Source of the DNA: Streptomyces sp. B3I8
GTDB taxonomy: Bacteria > Actinomycetota > Actinomycetes > Streptomycetales > Streptomycetaceae
Length of the DNA: 64,000 nt
Reading direction: 5' to 3'
NCBI RefSeq assembly: GCF_030816915.1
Contig: NZ_JAUSYN010000002.1
Span: 7,019,501 to 7,083,500 of the forward strand
Shown piece after piece: positions 53,985 through 63,346 of this stretch. The first letter of the stretch is position 1. The number at the start of each line of letters is the position of its first letter. The notes beneath the pieces are model-generated. The model had not been told where the DNA came from and did not search any database. It saw only the letters and a program-made list of their open reading frames with translations. The translations under genes and the position numbers were made by a program.

Positions 53985-54764
53985 ATGCCGACCGAGCGCC
54001 CCGCCCCCGTCCTGTACGTCCGCCACGAGCCCGCCGCCGGACCGCACACCGTGCGCACCCTCGGCGCCGGCCGCCCCGGACCGGACGGCCGACCGGTGGT
54101 GCTCGTCCCGGGGCTCGGCGCCCCCGGCTATCTGCTGCGCACGGCCCGGTGCTGCGCCGAACGCGGACCGGTCCGGCTGCTGGACGTCCCCGGCTTCGAC
54201 GACCCGCGCCGCCCGGTGCGCCCCGCCGCCCTGCAACCGCTCGCCGTCACGGTGGCCGGATGGCTGGCCGCCCTCGCCGGGCCGCCCGTCGTCCTCGCCG
54301 GGCACTCCACCGGCGCCCAGGTCGCCCTGCGCGCGGCCCTGCTGGCCCCGGAACGGGTGCACGCCCTGGTGCTGCTGGCACCCACCTTCCCGCCCGCCCT
54401 GCGGCGCCCCGCTCCCATGGCCGCCGCGTTCGCCCGCACCGCCCTGTGGGAGTCGCCCGCCGTACTGCCCACGCTGCTGCCGTCCTACGCCAGGGCCGGT
54501 GCCGGACGCCTCGTGCGGTACCTCCGCTCGGCCCAGGCCGACGCCCCCGAGGACACCCTGCGCGCCGTCTCCCACCCGGTCACGGTGGCCGGCGGAGTGC
54601 ACGACGCGCTCAGCCCGCCCGACTGGATCCGCGCCCTGGCCCGCCGCGCCCCGCACGGCACCCCCGTCGTCCTGCCCGGCGCCCACGCCTTCCCGTACGC
54701 CGACCCGCACCCCACGGCCCGCCTGCTGAGCCGCGCGCGGGGCGGCGACGAGGACAGCCCCTGA
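53985..54764 (+). CDS. alpha/beta hydrolase
   Basis: 259 residues. VVLVPGLGAPGYLL is the oxyanion region, the nucleophile elbow is LAGHSTGAQVALR, and the catalytic His is in PGAHAFPYAD. ATG 53985 has GGAGGA immediately adjacent, tighter than usual spacing, so the start is not certain; the upstream extension overlaps the terminator and is rejected. A small lipase/esterase or haloperoxidase-like enzyme; substrate unknown. Confidence 0.85.
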   Translation: MPTERPAPVLYVRHEPAAGPHTVRTLGAGRPGPDGRPVVLVPGLGAPGYLLRTARCCAERGPVRLLDVPGFDDPRRPVRPAALQPLAVTVAGWLAALAGPPVVLAGHSTGAQVALRAALLAPERVHALVLLAPTFPPALRRPAPMAAAFARTALWESPAVLPTLLPSYARAGAGRLVRYLRSAQADAPEDTLRAVSHPVTVAGGVHDALSPPDWIRALARRAPHGTPVVLPGAHAFPYADPHPTARLLSRARGGDEDSP

Positions 54765-54859
54765 ACGCGAGTGGCCGCCGCGTCCCCGGGTACCGGACCA
54801 CTCCGTCGCGGCGCGGTCCCGACACCGCGCGGACCGCGCGCGACACCAGGGAGCGGGAC

Positions 54860-55878
54860 ATGAGCCGGACCACACCGGACCACACCATGCAGGGCGGACG
54901 ACGTCGCCGCCCGCCTCCGTGAGACAACCGCGGAGGTCTTCGGCCGGGACCGCCTCCCCCCGCCCAGCTCGCCGCCACGGAGGCGGTACTCGCCGGCACC
55001 GACACCCTCGTCGTCGTGCCGACCGGCTCCGGGAAGTCCGCCATCCACCAGGTGCCCGGCACCCTGCTCGACGGGCCCGTCGTGGTCGTCTCCCCCTGCT
55101 CGCTCTCCAGCGCGACCAGATCGCCGGCCTCCCCGAGGGCACCGGTGCCGTCGCCGTCAACTCCGACCTCACCGCCGCGTGGGCCGAGGACACCGGCATG
55201 CAGGCGTACTTCGCCGGCCGCGCCCCCGGCCACGACACCCTCGCCGTAGTCGCCGGCGCCGTCCACGAGCACACCGCGGACAGCGCGGGCGGCGGGGACG
55301 GCGGGGACGGCGTGGACCTCGACGGGCTGCGCGAGGACACGGGGCTGTCCCGGAACCGCGTCACCACCGCGGTCAACCTGCTGGAGGAGGCCGGCGCGGT
55401 CACCACCGGCGCGGGCGGGGAGGTGACCCCCGACCCCGGCACCGCGCCCGGCGCCGCCGTGGCGCGGGCCGAGGAGACGGCCGAGGCCCACCGGCGCACC
55501 GACCGTTCCCGCGTCGGCATGGCCCGCGCCTACGCCGAGACCACCGGGTGCCGCCGCCGCTTCCTGCTCGGCTACTTCGGCGAGGAGTACGAGGCGCCGT
55601 GCGGCAACTGCGACGCCTGCGAGGCGGCCGAACGCGGCGGGGACGGCGACGGGCCGGCGACCGCGCCCCACCCCGCGGCGGCCGGCTACCCGGTCGGCTC
55701 CCAGGTGCGGCACGACCAGTGGGGCGAGGGCACAGTCCTCAGCGAGGAGGGCGACCGCATCACGGTCCTCTTCGACACCCACGGCTACCGCACGCTCTCC
55801 CTGGAGACCCTTGCCGAACGCGAGGACCTGCTCGAGGTCGAACGGCGCCCGGACCCGCAGGAGCCCCCCGCCCCGTGA
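54860..55878 (+). pseudogene. decayed RecQ-type DNA helicase
   Basis: Fragments of a RecQ helicase spread over three frames. The start MSRTTPDHTMQG (ATG 54860, good GGAG site) runs into a stop; RLRETTAEVFG is in another frame; VVPTGSGKSAIHQVP (motif I) and VVVVSP follow in the first frame; then LLALQRDQIAGLPEGTG and the rest in a third, with a one-base loss in the C-run at 55091-55095. Helicase motifs II-VI are missing, the chain jumping from VNS to the winged-helix and the zinc region (CRRRFLLGYFGEEYEAPCGN then CDAC). The C-terminal 190 residues remain a clean ORF. Cannot be a working helicase. Confidence 0.8.
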
Positions 55879-55962
55879 CCCGCGGGTGAAGCCGGGGCCG
55901 CCCTCAGCCCTCCCTCAACTCGAGCCCGTCACAGCCCGAGCCCGCCACAGCCCGAAGCCCGG

Positions 55963-55993
55963 AAAAAGGGGGCCGCGAACATGTCGCGGCCCC
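55963..55993 (-). terminator. 10-bp perfect hairpin with minus-strand T-tract
   Basis: GGGGCCGCGA (55969-55978) and TCGCGGCCCC (55984-55993) around a 5-base loop; an A-tract at 55963-55967 gives TTTTT for leftward transcription. In the 347-base stretch 55879-56225 it may end stray antisense transcription and also serves after the RecQ remnant. Confidence 0.7.
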
Positions 55994-56044
55994 TCTCCTA
56001 CGGCCTGGGACGTCTTTTCGGCCTGAGCGGCGAGAACCGGCCAA

Positions 56045-56056
56045 TGGTCTGGACCT
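56045..56056. promoter_or_regulatory. DasR/chitinase-box-like element upstream of protease
   Basis: TGGTCTGGACCT resembles the 12-base box of streptomycete chitinase promoters and the DasR site (TGGTCTAGACCA). Only one copy is seen. TTGACG at 56061-56066 just downstream could be a -35 hexamer. Confidence 0.4.
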
Positions 56057-56225
56057 GATATTGACGTGGACACGTCTCATGCTCATGCTCCTCTTCATCG
56101 GCCCCCTCCGTCCGTGCGCCCCCCACCCGCGTCTTTGCCGGGCGGCCCCGCCGACTCCCCGCATCCCTCCGCGATGCGCACCCGAACCCCACCGGCTCCG
56201 GCCGTCGGACCACAGGAGGACAACG

Positions 56226-57275
56226 TTGTCAACGCGCCGCCGCACGGCAAGTCTCGTCATACTGGGAGCCCTACTGGGCTCACTGGGGCTGGGCGCCGCC
56301 CCCACCGCTTCCGCACGCTCCGCGCCCGCCGCCACCGCACGGTCCGCCTCCGACTCCTCGGCCCGGGTCGGTGCCCAACAGCAGCGTGACGCCCTGAAGT
56401 TCTGGACGCCCGAGCGCCTGGTCCATGCCGTCGACCTCGACGCGACCGCCTCCACCACGGGGCGGCACGACCCGGCCCGCACCCCCGAGCCCCGTGCGGC
56501 GCACCCGACCTCCGTCCCCGCGGCGCAGCCCGTCGGCGGTCCCGCCCGGACCACCGCCGCCGAGAAGACCGACACCTCCCCGCGTCTCGCGGCGAGCGCA
56601 CCGCAGCGCTGGACCGGCGGCGGCCTCATCTCCACCACCGCGGGCAAGGTGTTCTTCTACAACCCCAAGAACGGCGGCACGTACGCGTGCAGTGGTGACG
56701 CGGTGAACAGCGGCAACAAGTCCGTGGTGGCCACGGCGGGGCACTGCGTCGTGGACACCGACGGCACCGCGTACACGAACTGGGTCTTCATCCCCGGCTA
56801 CGACCACGGCAACCGCCCCTTCGGGACCTTCGCCGCGACCTCGCTGCACTGGGAGCCGCAGCGCATCGGCGACTCCGACGCGGCCTGGGACGCGGCCTTC
56901 GTCACCGTCGGCACGGTGAACGGCCGCAGACTCGTGGACACGGTCGGCGGCCAGGGCATCGGGTTCGACCAGGCGCCCGGACAGTACGTGCGGTCCTTCG
57001 GCTACGGCGGCTCCGCGGCCGAGGGGGGCGGTGAGCAGATGAACTGGTGCGCCGGCACGGAGGTCTTCCAGGGCGGACACGCCGGCGGCGGCGTCTGGGG
57101 CATCGACTGCGTGCAGACCGGCGGCTCCAGCGGCGGTGCCTTCCTGGCGGGCTTCGACACCGCGAGCGGCGGCGGCATGCAGATCGGCAACATCAGCATC
57201 AGCGTCGGCTCCTACGAGTACCACCCGTACTACGGCAAGGAGGCCGCGGGCGCCTACAACGCGGCGGGTTCCTGA
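56226..57275 (+). CDS. secreted trypsin-like serine protease
   Basis: 349 residues from TTG 56226; AGGAGG six bases upstream and the immediate signal peptide (STRRRTASLVILGALLGSLG then an Ala-rich end) decide this start over ATG 56061. A propeptide region of about 120 Ala/Pro/Thr-rich residues precedes the catalytic domain. The triad is His173 (VVATAGHCVV), Asp222 (AWDAAFVTVG) and Ser302 (TGGSSGGAFLA). Exported and probably self-processed. Cysteines in YACSGDAV, HCVV, NWCAGTEV and IDCVQTGG fit two disulfides. Confidence 0.92.
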   Translation: MSTRRRTASLVILGALLGSLGLGAAPTASARSAPAATARSASDSSARVGAQQQRDALKFWTPERLVHAVDLDATASTTGRHDPARTPEPRAAHPTSVPAAQPVGGPARTTAAEKTDTSPRLAASAPQRWTGGGLISTTAGKVFFYNPKNGGTYACSGDAVNSGNKSVVATAGHCVVDTDGTAYTNWVFIPGYDHGNRPFGTFAATSLHWEPQRIGDSDAAWDAAFVTVGTVNGRRLVDTVGGQGIGFDQAPGQYVRSFGYGGSAAEGGGEQMNWCAGTEVFQGGHAGGGVWGIDCVQTGGSSGGAFLAGFDTASGGGMQIGNISISVGSYEYHPYYGKEAAGAYNAAGS

Positions 57276-57299
57276 CCCGGCGGGTTCACCGGCGCCCAG

Positions 57300-57344
57300 G
57301 TCCCGCAGAGGCCCGCGGACTTCCCCGCGTGGCCTCTGCGGGAC
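57300..57344 (+). terminator. 14-bp perfect hairpin after protease
   Basis: Arms 57300-57313 and 57331-57344, 24 bases after the stop; no T-tract. Confidence 0.75.
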
Positions 57345-57412
57345 CGGCCCGCGGGGAGGGAGAGGATGTGCTCACGCAACAATCCCGCGGCGGTGACGGA
57401 GTGTGAGACGCG

Positions 57413-58495
57413 ATGCGAGCGGTGGCCCGGTTCGACGCGTACCAGCGACGCCACCGCTGGGTGGGGCTGCCGCTCGCCGTCGTCTACAAGTTCTTCGACG
57501 ACCAGGCCACCTACCTCGCAGCCCTCCTCGCCTACTACACCTTCCTGTCCCTCTTCCCGATCCTGCTGATCCTCGTCGCCGTCCTCGGCACCCTGCTCAG
57601 CCACAACCCCGGGCTCCAGCAGGACGTCCTGGACTCCGCGCTCGGCGAGTTCCCCGTTCTCGGCGACCAGATCGCCGAGAACATCCACTCCTTCCACGGC
57701 AACGGACTCGCCCTCGCCGCCGGTGTCGCCGGCAGCCTCTACGGCGCCCTCGGGGTCGCCCAGGGCGCTCAGCACGCGCTGAACAAGATCTGGGCGGTGC
57801 CCCGGCACGCCCGTCCCGACCCGTTCCGCTCCCGGCTCAAGGGCGCGCTGTTCCTGTCGGTGCTGGCGCTCGGCCTGTGCCTGACGACGCTGCTGTCCGT
57901 CACCGTCTCCGACGCGAACGTCTTCGGCACCCGCCTGGCCACCGGCATCCGGGTGAGCGCCGCGATCGCCGCCGTCTTCCTCAACGCCGCACTGCTCCAG
58001 CTCAGTTACCGGGTCCTGACGCACTGCAGGCTGCCCCTGCGGCACATGCACGGCGCGGCCCTCGGCGGGGCCTTTGCCTGGCAGGCCCTGCAGTGGGCCG
58101 GCTCGTACTACGTGCAGGACGTGCTGCGCGGCGCGACCGCCACGTACGGCATGTTCGGGATCGTCCTCGGCCTGCTGGCCTGGATCTACCTCGGTGCTCT
58201 GATCTTCCTGATGACGGCCGAGGTGAGCGCGGTGCGGGTGCTGCGGCTGTGGCCGCGCAGCCTGCTCACCCCGTTCACCGACCGGGTGCGGCTGACCCGG
58301 GGGGATCATCGCGCCTACCGGGCGTACGCCAGGACCGAGGCGTTCAAGGGCTTCGAACGCGTCGAGGTGCACTTCGGCACCCCGCCGCCGCCCTGGCCCG
58401 CGCCCCTGCCCGACGACGGCCCGGACGACTCCTATGGCCCCGGCGGCTTCGCCGGACCCGGCGGGCCGGACGGCCTTCACGCGCCTGACGGCTGA
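57413..58495 (+). CDS. YihY/virulence factor BrkB family membrane protein
   Basis: 360 residues with six membrane segments: DQATYLAALLAYYTFLSLFP is the family signature, then IAENIHSFHGNGLALAAGVA, LFLSVLALGLCLTTLLSV, AAIAAVFLNAALLQLSY, GGAFAWQALQWAGSYYVQ and GMFGIVLGLLAWIYLGAL. A long, Pro/Gly-rich cytoplasmic tail ends the protein. Not an RNase despite an old name; function remains unclear, possibly a transporter or envelope factor. Confidence 0.9.
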   Translation: MRAVARFDAYQRRHRWVGLPLAVVYKFFDDQATYLAALLAYYTFLSLFPILLILVAVLGTLLSHNPGLQQDVLDSALGEFPVLGDQIAENIHSFHGNGLALAAGVAGSLYGALGVAQGAQHALNKIWAVPRHARPDPFRSRLKGALFLSVLALGLCLTTLLSVTVSDANVFGTRLATGIRVSAAIAAVFLNAALLQLSYRVLTHCRLPLRHMHGAALGGAFAWQALQWAGSYYVQDVLRGATATYGMFGIVLGLLAWIYLGALIFLMTAEVSAVRVLRLWPRSLLTPFTDRVRLTRGDHRAYRAYARTEAFKGFERVEVHFGTPPPPWPAPLPDDGPDDSYGPGGFAGPGGPDGLHAPDG

Positions 58496-58571
58496 CGGCC
58501 CCACGGGCCGCACGACGAATCTCCGTGGTCTCCGGGCGCATCGATTTGCAGTGTGCAATCCTCTGTGGGTG

Positions 58572-58657
58572 CTGCCGGTGGCCGACGGGCGGCCCGGTGC
58601 TCAGGAGTGACCTGTACCGGCGGCGGGGCGCTGGGCCCGCCGTCCGGCCACCGGCAG
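58572..58657. terminator. inverted repeat between convergent YihY and GH55-like genes
   Basis: CTGCCGGTGGCC (58572-58583) and GGCCACCGGCAG (58646-58657) pair perfectly; the arms extend imperfectly inward. Placed between the two convergent stops. Confidence 0.6.
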
Positions 58658-58678
58658 TTCCTCATCCGCCCAGCGGGC

Positions 58679-60550
58679 TCACGGGTACGACACGACCGTG
58701 GAGGGCACCGTGGACGTCCCCGACGTGGGCGAACCCGTGTCGTTGATCACCCGCTCGTACTGCCCGGCCCCGCCGAGGGAGACCACCAGCAGGTCGTGGA
58801 ACTTCACGCCCGGCGTGTTCGGGGCGGCGAAGCCGTGGTGCTGCACGATGGTCGGGTCGACGTTGTAGTAGCAGTAACTGCCCAGCCCCCAGCCCTCGTG
58901 ACTGGTGACCCGGTCGCCCACCTTGTAGGCGGCGTACCCCTTGAGCGAGCCGTTCTGGATCGCGGCCTGGTTCGGGGCGTCGTAGGCCTTCTCGTTCTGG
59001 AAGAAGATCGTGCGCCCGCGCTGCCCGTTCCACTGCACGTCGTACTTGTTGAAGTGCTCCACGAACAGGCCCGTGGCCAGCACGTCGTCGCCGTTGACGA
59101 CGAGGCCGTAGTCGGCCCGGTTGGTGTCCCAGCCCACCCCCGTGCCGTGGTCGGCGCGCCAGAGCCAGGTGTGGTCGACGATGGTGTGCCGGTTGTTGAT
59201 CACCATGCTGGTGGTGGCCTTGCCCGCGCCCGCGCCGCCGATGCGCACGAACACGTCCTGCACCGTCGTCGGGTTGCCGGAGTGGTCCTTGGAAGCCCCG
59301 GCCGGTCCGACCTCCAGCAGGGTGGCGGAGTTGACGGGCCCGGCGTCGATGAGGAAGCCCGCCAGCCGTACGCCGTCGACGTCGGCCACCTTCATGACGG
59401 TGGCCCCGTTGTCCGGGATGAGCGTGGCGTACCCGAGGCCCAGGACGACGGTGTTGGCGCGGTTCACCTGGATCGGCTGGTCGACGTGGTAGATCCCGGG
59501 CGTGAGCAGCAGGTTGAGGCCCTGCGAGAGCGCCTGGTTGAGGGTGGCCGCGCTGTCGCCCGGGTGGGCGACGTAGAACTGCGACAGCGGCAGCGAGGTG
59601 CCGCGGGGAGTGCCGTTGCCCCAGGTGACACCCCGGGCGTTGGTCCGCTTCTCGGGCAGGAAGACCCGGTATTCGCTGCCGCTCAGGTACAGGAACGGCT
59701 TCTCGCGGGAGACGGGGGTGGTGTCGAGCGTGGTGTACGGCGGGTTGGGGAAGCTCTGCGCGGGGGCGCCCTGGACCCCGGAGAACACCATGTTCCAGAC
59801 GCCGTTGAGCCAGCTGCCGATCGCGCTGTCCCGGGTGTACCACTGCTGCTGGGAGTACGGGCCGACCTGGCCGTCGATCCGGCAGTCGGCGACGTAGCCG
59901 CCGCTCGCCCAGCCGTACCCGGTGGGCTCCAGGTCGAGCCCGCCGCGTACGTGCATGCGCCGGAAGGGGGCCGCCTGAGCCACGGCCCAGCGGTTGGTGC
60001 CGCTCACCGGAACGAGGGCGAGGTTCTCCGCCGAACGCCAGAAGTTCTGCGTGGCGTTGCCGTCGAACCAGCCGGCGTCGACCGTGACGTCACCGTTGAT
60101 GGTGGTGTCGTCGGGGGAGAGGCCGAGGCCGGCGATGGAGGTGTAGAAGCCGATCTGGGCGTTGAGGCCGTGGTACGTGCCGGGCTTGAACAGCAGGGCG
60201 TAGCGACCGGTGTCGAACTGCGCCTTCTCCTGCTTGCGGAACACCTCGTCCAGCTTGGCCTGGATGTCGGGTGTCGACGGGTCGAAGACCAGCACGTTGG
60301 GGCCGAGGTCACCGCCGGCCGCCAGCCGTTTCACGTGCGCCTCGGGCCGCCGGTGCGGGGTCCGGCGGGCGGCGGGCGCGGCGGACGCGGGCGTGGACAG
60401 GGCGAGCAGGGCGGGCGTGGCGGCCACCGCGGCGGCGGCGCCCAGGACGGCCCTGCGGCCCGGAACGGCGGGGCCGGCGGGGGACGGGGTGGATGTGGAG
60501 GGGGTGGCCTCGGAGGGGGTGGCGGGGTCCGGAGAGGACGAAGGACGCAT
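58679..60550 (-). CDS. secreted GH55-like exo-beta-1,3-glucanase
   Basis: 623 residues. Tat-like signal GRRAVLGAAAAVAATPALL preceded by a Pro/Ser/Thr-rich stretch; ATG 60550 has AGGAGAGCC upstream. The mature protein is a double parallel beta-helix with motifs YALLFKPGTYHGLN, GLGLSPDDTTINGDV, NFWRSAENLA, FSGVQGAPAQSFPNPPY and DHTWLWRADHGTGVGW that I recall from Streptomyces laminarinases of family GH55 (older records mislabel them adenylyl cyclase). Glu in FFQNEKAYDAP is a candidate catalytic acid. It would cleave beta-1,3-glucan (laminarin, fungal wall). Divergent from a GH16 gene. Confidence 0.75.
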   Translation of the reverse strand: MRPSSSPDPATPSEATPSTSTPSPAGPAVPGRRAVLGAAAAVAATPALLALSTPASAAPAARRTPHRRPEAHVKRLAAGGDLGPNVLVFDPSTPDIQAKLDEVFRKQEKAQFDTGRYALLFKPGTYHGLNAQIGFYTSIAGLGLSPDDTTINGDVTVDAGWFDGNATQNFWRSAENLALVPVSGTNRWAVAQAAPFRRMHVRGGLDLEPTGYGWASGGYVADCRIDGQVGPYSQQQWYTRDSAIGSWLNGVWNMVFSGVQGAPAQSFPNPPYTTLDTTPVSREKPFLYLSGSEYRVFLPEKRTNARGVTWGNGTPRGTSLPLSQFYVAHPGDSAATLNQALSQGLNLLLTPGIYHVDQPIQVNRANTVVLGLGYATLIPDNGATVMKVADVDGVRLAGFLIDAGPVNSATLLEVGPAGASKDHSGNPTTVQDVFVRIGGAGAGKATTSMVINNRHTIVDHTWLWRADHGTGVGWDTNRADYGLVVNGDDVLATGLFVEHFNKYDVQWNGQRGRTIFFQNEKAYDAPNQAAIQNGSLKGYAAYKVGDRVTSHEGWGLGSYCYYNVDPTIVQHHGFAAPNTPGVKFHDLLVVSLGGAGQYERVINDTGSPTSGTSTVPSTVVSYP

Positions 60551-60614
60551 GGGGCGGCTCTCCTGCTGGGGGAGTGGGGCGAACGGTTCAGGAACTGAAC
60601 GACGAGGGGGAGTT

Positions 60615-60626
60615 GAGAGCGCTCTC
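60615..60626. promoter_or_regulatory. CebR-like palindrome GAGAGCGCTCTC
   Basis: Perfect 12-base palindrome, a variant of the CebR operator TGGGAGCGCTCCCA, in the 361-base divergent gap 60551-60911, close to the GH55-like start. Besides the promoter further right, nothing else is seen in the gap. Confidence 0.65.
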
Positions 60627-60818
60627 GTGCCGTGCATGCTTCATCTGGCGTGAACCGTGCGTCAAGAGCCGGGCGGCATGTTTCCTCCGCGGCGGGCGAG
60701 AAGGCGTCAATTGACCCTGCTCTGCTGCCGGTTGCCCGCTTTCGACGTACTCGTGACCGGACCGGCGTCCTTCACGATGTCTTCAACAAGTGTGTGTCGC
60801 AGGTGTTGCCGCATCCCT

Positions 60819-60847
60819 TGACGTGTACGCGCGGCCCGGTTTAACTC
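60819..60847 (+). promoter_or_regulatory. candidate promoter of GH16 gene
   Basis: TTGACG (60819-60824), 17 bases, TTAACT (60842-60847); a relatively AT-rich patch 65 bases before the start codon. Confidence 0.5.
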
Positions 60848-60911
60848 ACGTCCTAAATTAAGCCGTGACCGCGCACCACCGGCACCCCCACCTCCCCGAG
60901 GGAGAGCCCGC

Positions 60912-62816
60912 ATGCGTACCTCTCGCAACTCACGCACACCCCGCACCCTGCTCACCGCCCTCGCGACCCTCGCCGCGGCGGCCCTGCTGTCCCCCGCACC
61001 GGCCCTGGCCGCCCCCGCCCACCAAGCCGCCGGGACGGCGGCCGCCGCGAACTGGGACACCGACCGCGCCGCGGCCGCCTACGCCGCCACCCCGGCCGCC
61101 GCCACCGCCTCCGGCAGCGAGAACGCCGGCAGCGCGCCCGGCCTCGCCTTCGACGGCAACACCTCCACCCGCTGGTCCAGCAACTTCGCCGACGACGCCT
61201 GGATCCGCCTCGACCTGGGCACCACCCTGCGCATCGACACCGTCGTCCTCGACTGGGAAGCGGCCTACGGCAAGAGATACGCCCTGGAGGTGTCGAAGAA
61301 CGGCACCGACTGGACGCCCTTCTACACCGAGACCGCCGGCACCGGCGGCACGGTCACCGCGCACACCTACCCGCAGGAGGTCACCGGCCGCTACGTCCGG
61401 ATGCGCGGCATCGAACGCGCCACCCCGTACGGCTACTCGCTCTACTCGTTCAAGGTGTACGGCGGCGAACCCGCGCCCGCCTCCACCACCCGGACCAACC
61501 TCGCCCTGAACCACCCCGCGTACTCCAACTTCTACCAGCACGCGGGCAATTCGCCCTCGTACGTCACCGACGGCGGCATCCCCGCCAACCTCAAGGACGA
61601 CGCCACCCGCTGGTCCAGCGACTGGAACGCCGACCGCTGGGTCTCCGTCGACCTCGGTGCCGCCGCCACCATCGACACCGTCGACCTGTACTGGGAGGCC
61701 GCCTACGCCGTCGACTACCGGCTGCAGGTCTCCGACGACAACCGCACCTGGCGCACGGTCTACCAGCCCTCCGCCGCCGATGTCGCCGCCCGCCGCGCGA
61801 ACGTGAAGTCCCCCGGCGACGCGGTCGGCCTGCACGACACCGTGAAGCTGTCGCAGCCGGCCACCGGACGCTACGTCCGCATGCTCGGGGTGGAGCGCCG
61901 CTCCTTCTACAACCCGGCGCCCGCCACCGCCCAGTTCGGCTACTCGCTCTACGAGTTCCAGGTCTGGGGCACCGGCGGCAGCGCGTCGGCCGCCTACCCG
62001 GCACTGCCGGGCGAGCAGCAGGGCAACTACCGCACCACGTTCTTCGACGACTTCACCACCTCCTCCCTGGACCGCTCCAAGTGGCGGGTGGTCCGCACCG
62101 GCACCGAGATGGGCCCGGTCAACGGCGAGTCGCAGGCCTACGTCGACTCCACCGACAACGTCCGCACCGAGAACGGCAACCTGGTGCTGCGCGCCAAGTA
62201 CTGCAAGGGCTGCACCACGGCGGGCGGCGGCACCTACGACTTCACCTCGGGCCGCGTCGACACCAACACCAAGTTCGACTTCACCTACGGCAAGGTCAGC
62301 GCCCGCATGAAGCTGCCCGTCGGCGACGGCTACTGGCCCGCGTTCTGGCTGCTCGGCAGCAACGTCGACGACCCCTCGGTGTCCTGGCCGGCCTCCGGCG
62401 AGACCGACATCATGGAGAACATCGGCTACGGCGACTGGACCAGCTCCGCCCTGCACGGGCCGGGCTACTCGGCCGACGGCAACATCGGCGCCCGGCAGAC
62501 CTATCCGAACGGCGGCACCGCCGACCAGTGGCACACCTACGCGGTCGAGTGGACGCCGACGGCGATGCGTTTCTACGTCGACGACCGGCTCGTCCAGGAG
62601 ACCACCCGCAACGTCCTGGAATCGACGCGCGGCAAGTGGGTCTACGACCACAACCAGTACGTCATCCTCAACCTCGCGCTCGGCGGCGCGTACCCGGCCG
62701 GCTGGAACAAGGTGACCAGCCCCTACTGGGGGCTGCCGCAGTCCAGCGTCGACCGGATCGCGGCCGGCAACGTACAGGCGGAGGTGGACTGGGTCCGCGT
62801 CGAGCAGAAGGGGTGA
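60912..62816 (+). CDS. secreted GH16 endo-beta-1,3-glucanase with two discoidin domains
   Basis: 634 residues. Sec signal peptide (LLTALATLAAAALLSPAPALA), then two F5/8-type (CBM32-like) carbohydrate-binding domains, each with TRWSS and RYVRMRGIER or RYVRMLGVERR, then a GH16 jelly roll with the catalytic SGETDIMENIG (Glu497, Asp499, Glu502). WPAFWLLGSN and LNLALGGAYPAGW are standard GH16 segments. GAGGGAGAG precedes ATG 60912. It cuts beta-1,3-glucan internally and complements the exo-acting GH55-like neighbour. Confidence 0.94.
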   Translation: MRTSRNSRTPRTLLTALATLAAAALLSPAPALAAPAHQAAGTAAAANWDTDRAAAAYAATPAAATASGSENAGSAPGLAFDGNTSTRWSSNFADDAWIRLDLGTTLRIDTVVLDWEAAYGKRYALEVSKNGTDWTPFYTETAGTGGTVTAHTYPQEVTGRYVRMRGIERATPYGYSLYSFKVYGGEPAPASTTRTNLALNHPAYSNFYQHAGNSPSYVTDGGIPANLKDDATRWSSDWNADRWVSVDLGAAATIDTVDLYWEAAYAVDYRLQVSDDNRTWRTVYQPSAADVAARRANVKSPGDAVGLHDTVKLSQPATGRYVRMLGVERRSFYNPAPATAQFGYSLYEFQVWGTGGSASAAYPALPGEQQGNYRTTFFDDFTTSSLDRSKWRVVRTGTEMGPVNGESQAYVDSTDNVRTENGNLVLRAKYCKGCTTAGGGTYDFTSGRVDTNTKFDFTYGKVSARMKLPVGDGYWPAFWLLGSNVDDPSVSWPASGETDIMENIGYGDWTSSALHGPGYSADGNIGARQTYPNGGTADQWHTYAVEWTPTAMRFYVDDRLVQETTRNVLESTRGKWVYDHNQYVILNLALGGAYPAGWNKVTSPYWGLPQSSVDRIAAGNVQAEVDWVRVEQKG

Positions 62817-62822
62817 CGAGCG

Positions 62823-62861
62823 GGCCCCGCCCCCCGCAGCGTCAGGCGGGGGGCGGGGGCC
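62823..62861. terminator. 15-bp hairpin after GH16 gene
   Basis: Arms 62823-62837 and 62846-62861 (one bulged G) with an 8-base loop, between convergent stops. Confidence 0.7.
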
Positions 62862-62932
62862 GTCGGCCGTCCGGGACGAGGAGCGCGGACCGGGACCGGG
62901 TGCGCGGTCCGGGCGCGCTGTTCCTGTGCGCG

Positions 62933-63325
62933 CTACTCCTCCGCGGCATGGCGCCGCATCCGTTCGTTGTGCCAGGCGATGGCCCGGCGCAGTTCCGGCT
63001 CGTGCAGCCCGGTGCGGCAGCCGAGCTGGTCCATGGTGAGCGTGGGCGGGCCGGTGGTCAGCACCCGCGTGATCTTCGCGGCCCACAGCTCCTCCCGCAC
63101 GTAGGGACGCCGCAGGTACTGCTCGCGCAGCACCTCGAAGTGCTCGTCCCCGCAGGCGGTGAGGGCGCGCAGCCCGTCGTACCCGTCGTTCGTCGGATGG
63201 ACGGACGAGGAGTCCGGCACGTAGCCGCACTTGGCCTGGTCCTGCGGGAACGTCGCCGCGCACAGGTCGCACAGCTCCAGCGGGAGGATCCTGGCCGGTC
63301 GGGCGCCTTTCCTGCGCTTCCACAT
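62933..63325 (-). CDS. hypothetical protein with CxxC motif
   Basis: 130 residues, basic N-terminus. LCDLCAATFP and a further Cys in AKCGYVPD suggest one metal site; the C-terminal half is helical, ending LRRAIAWHNERMRRHAAEE. GGAGGGACC lies before ATG 63325. It starts 21 bases after the amidotransferase stop in the same direction, so the two are probably co-transcribed. I recognise no family. Confidence 0.7.
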   Translation of the reverse strand: MWKRRKGARPARILPLELCDLCAATFPQDQAKCGYVPDSSSVHPTNDGYDGLRALTACGDEHFEVLREQYLRRPYVREELWAAKITRVLTTGPPTLTMDQLGCRTGLHEPELRRAIAWHNERMRRHAAEE

Positions 63326-63346
63326 GGTCCCTCCAGGTCTCGGGTC

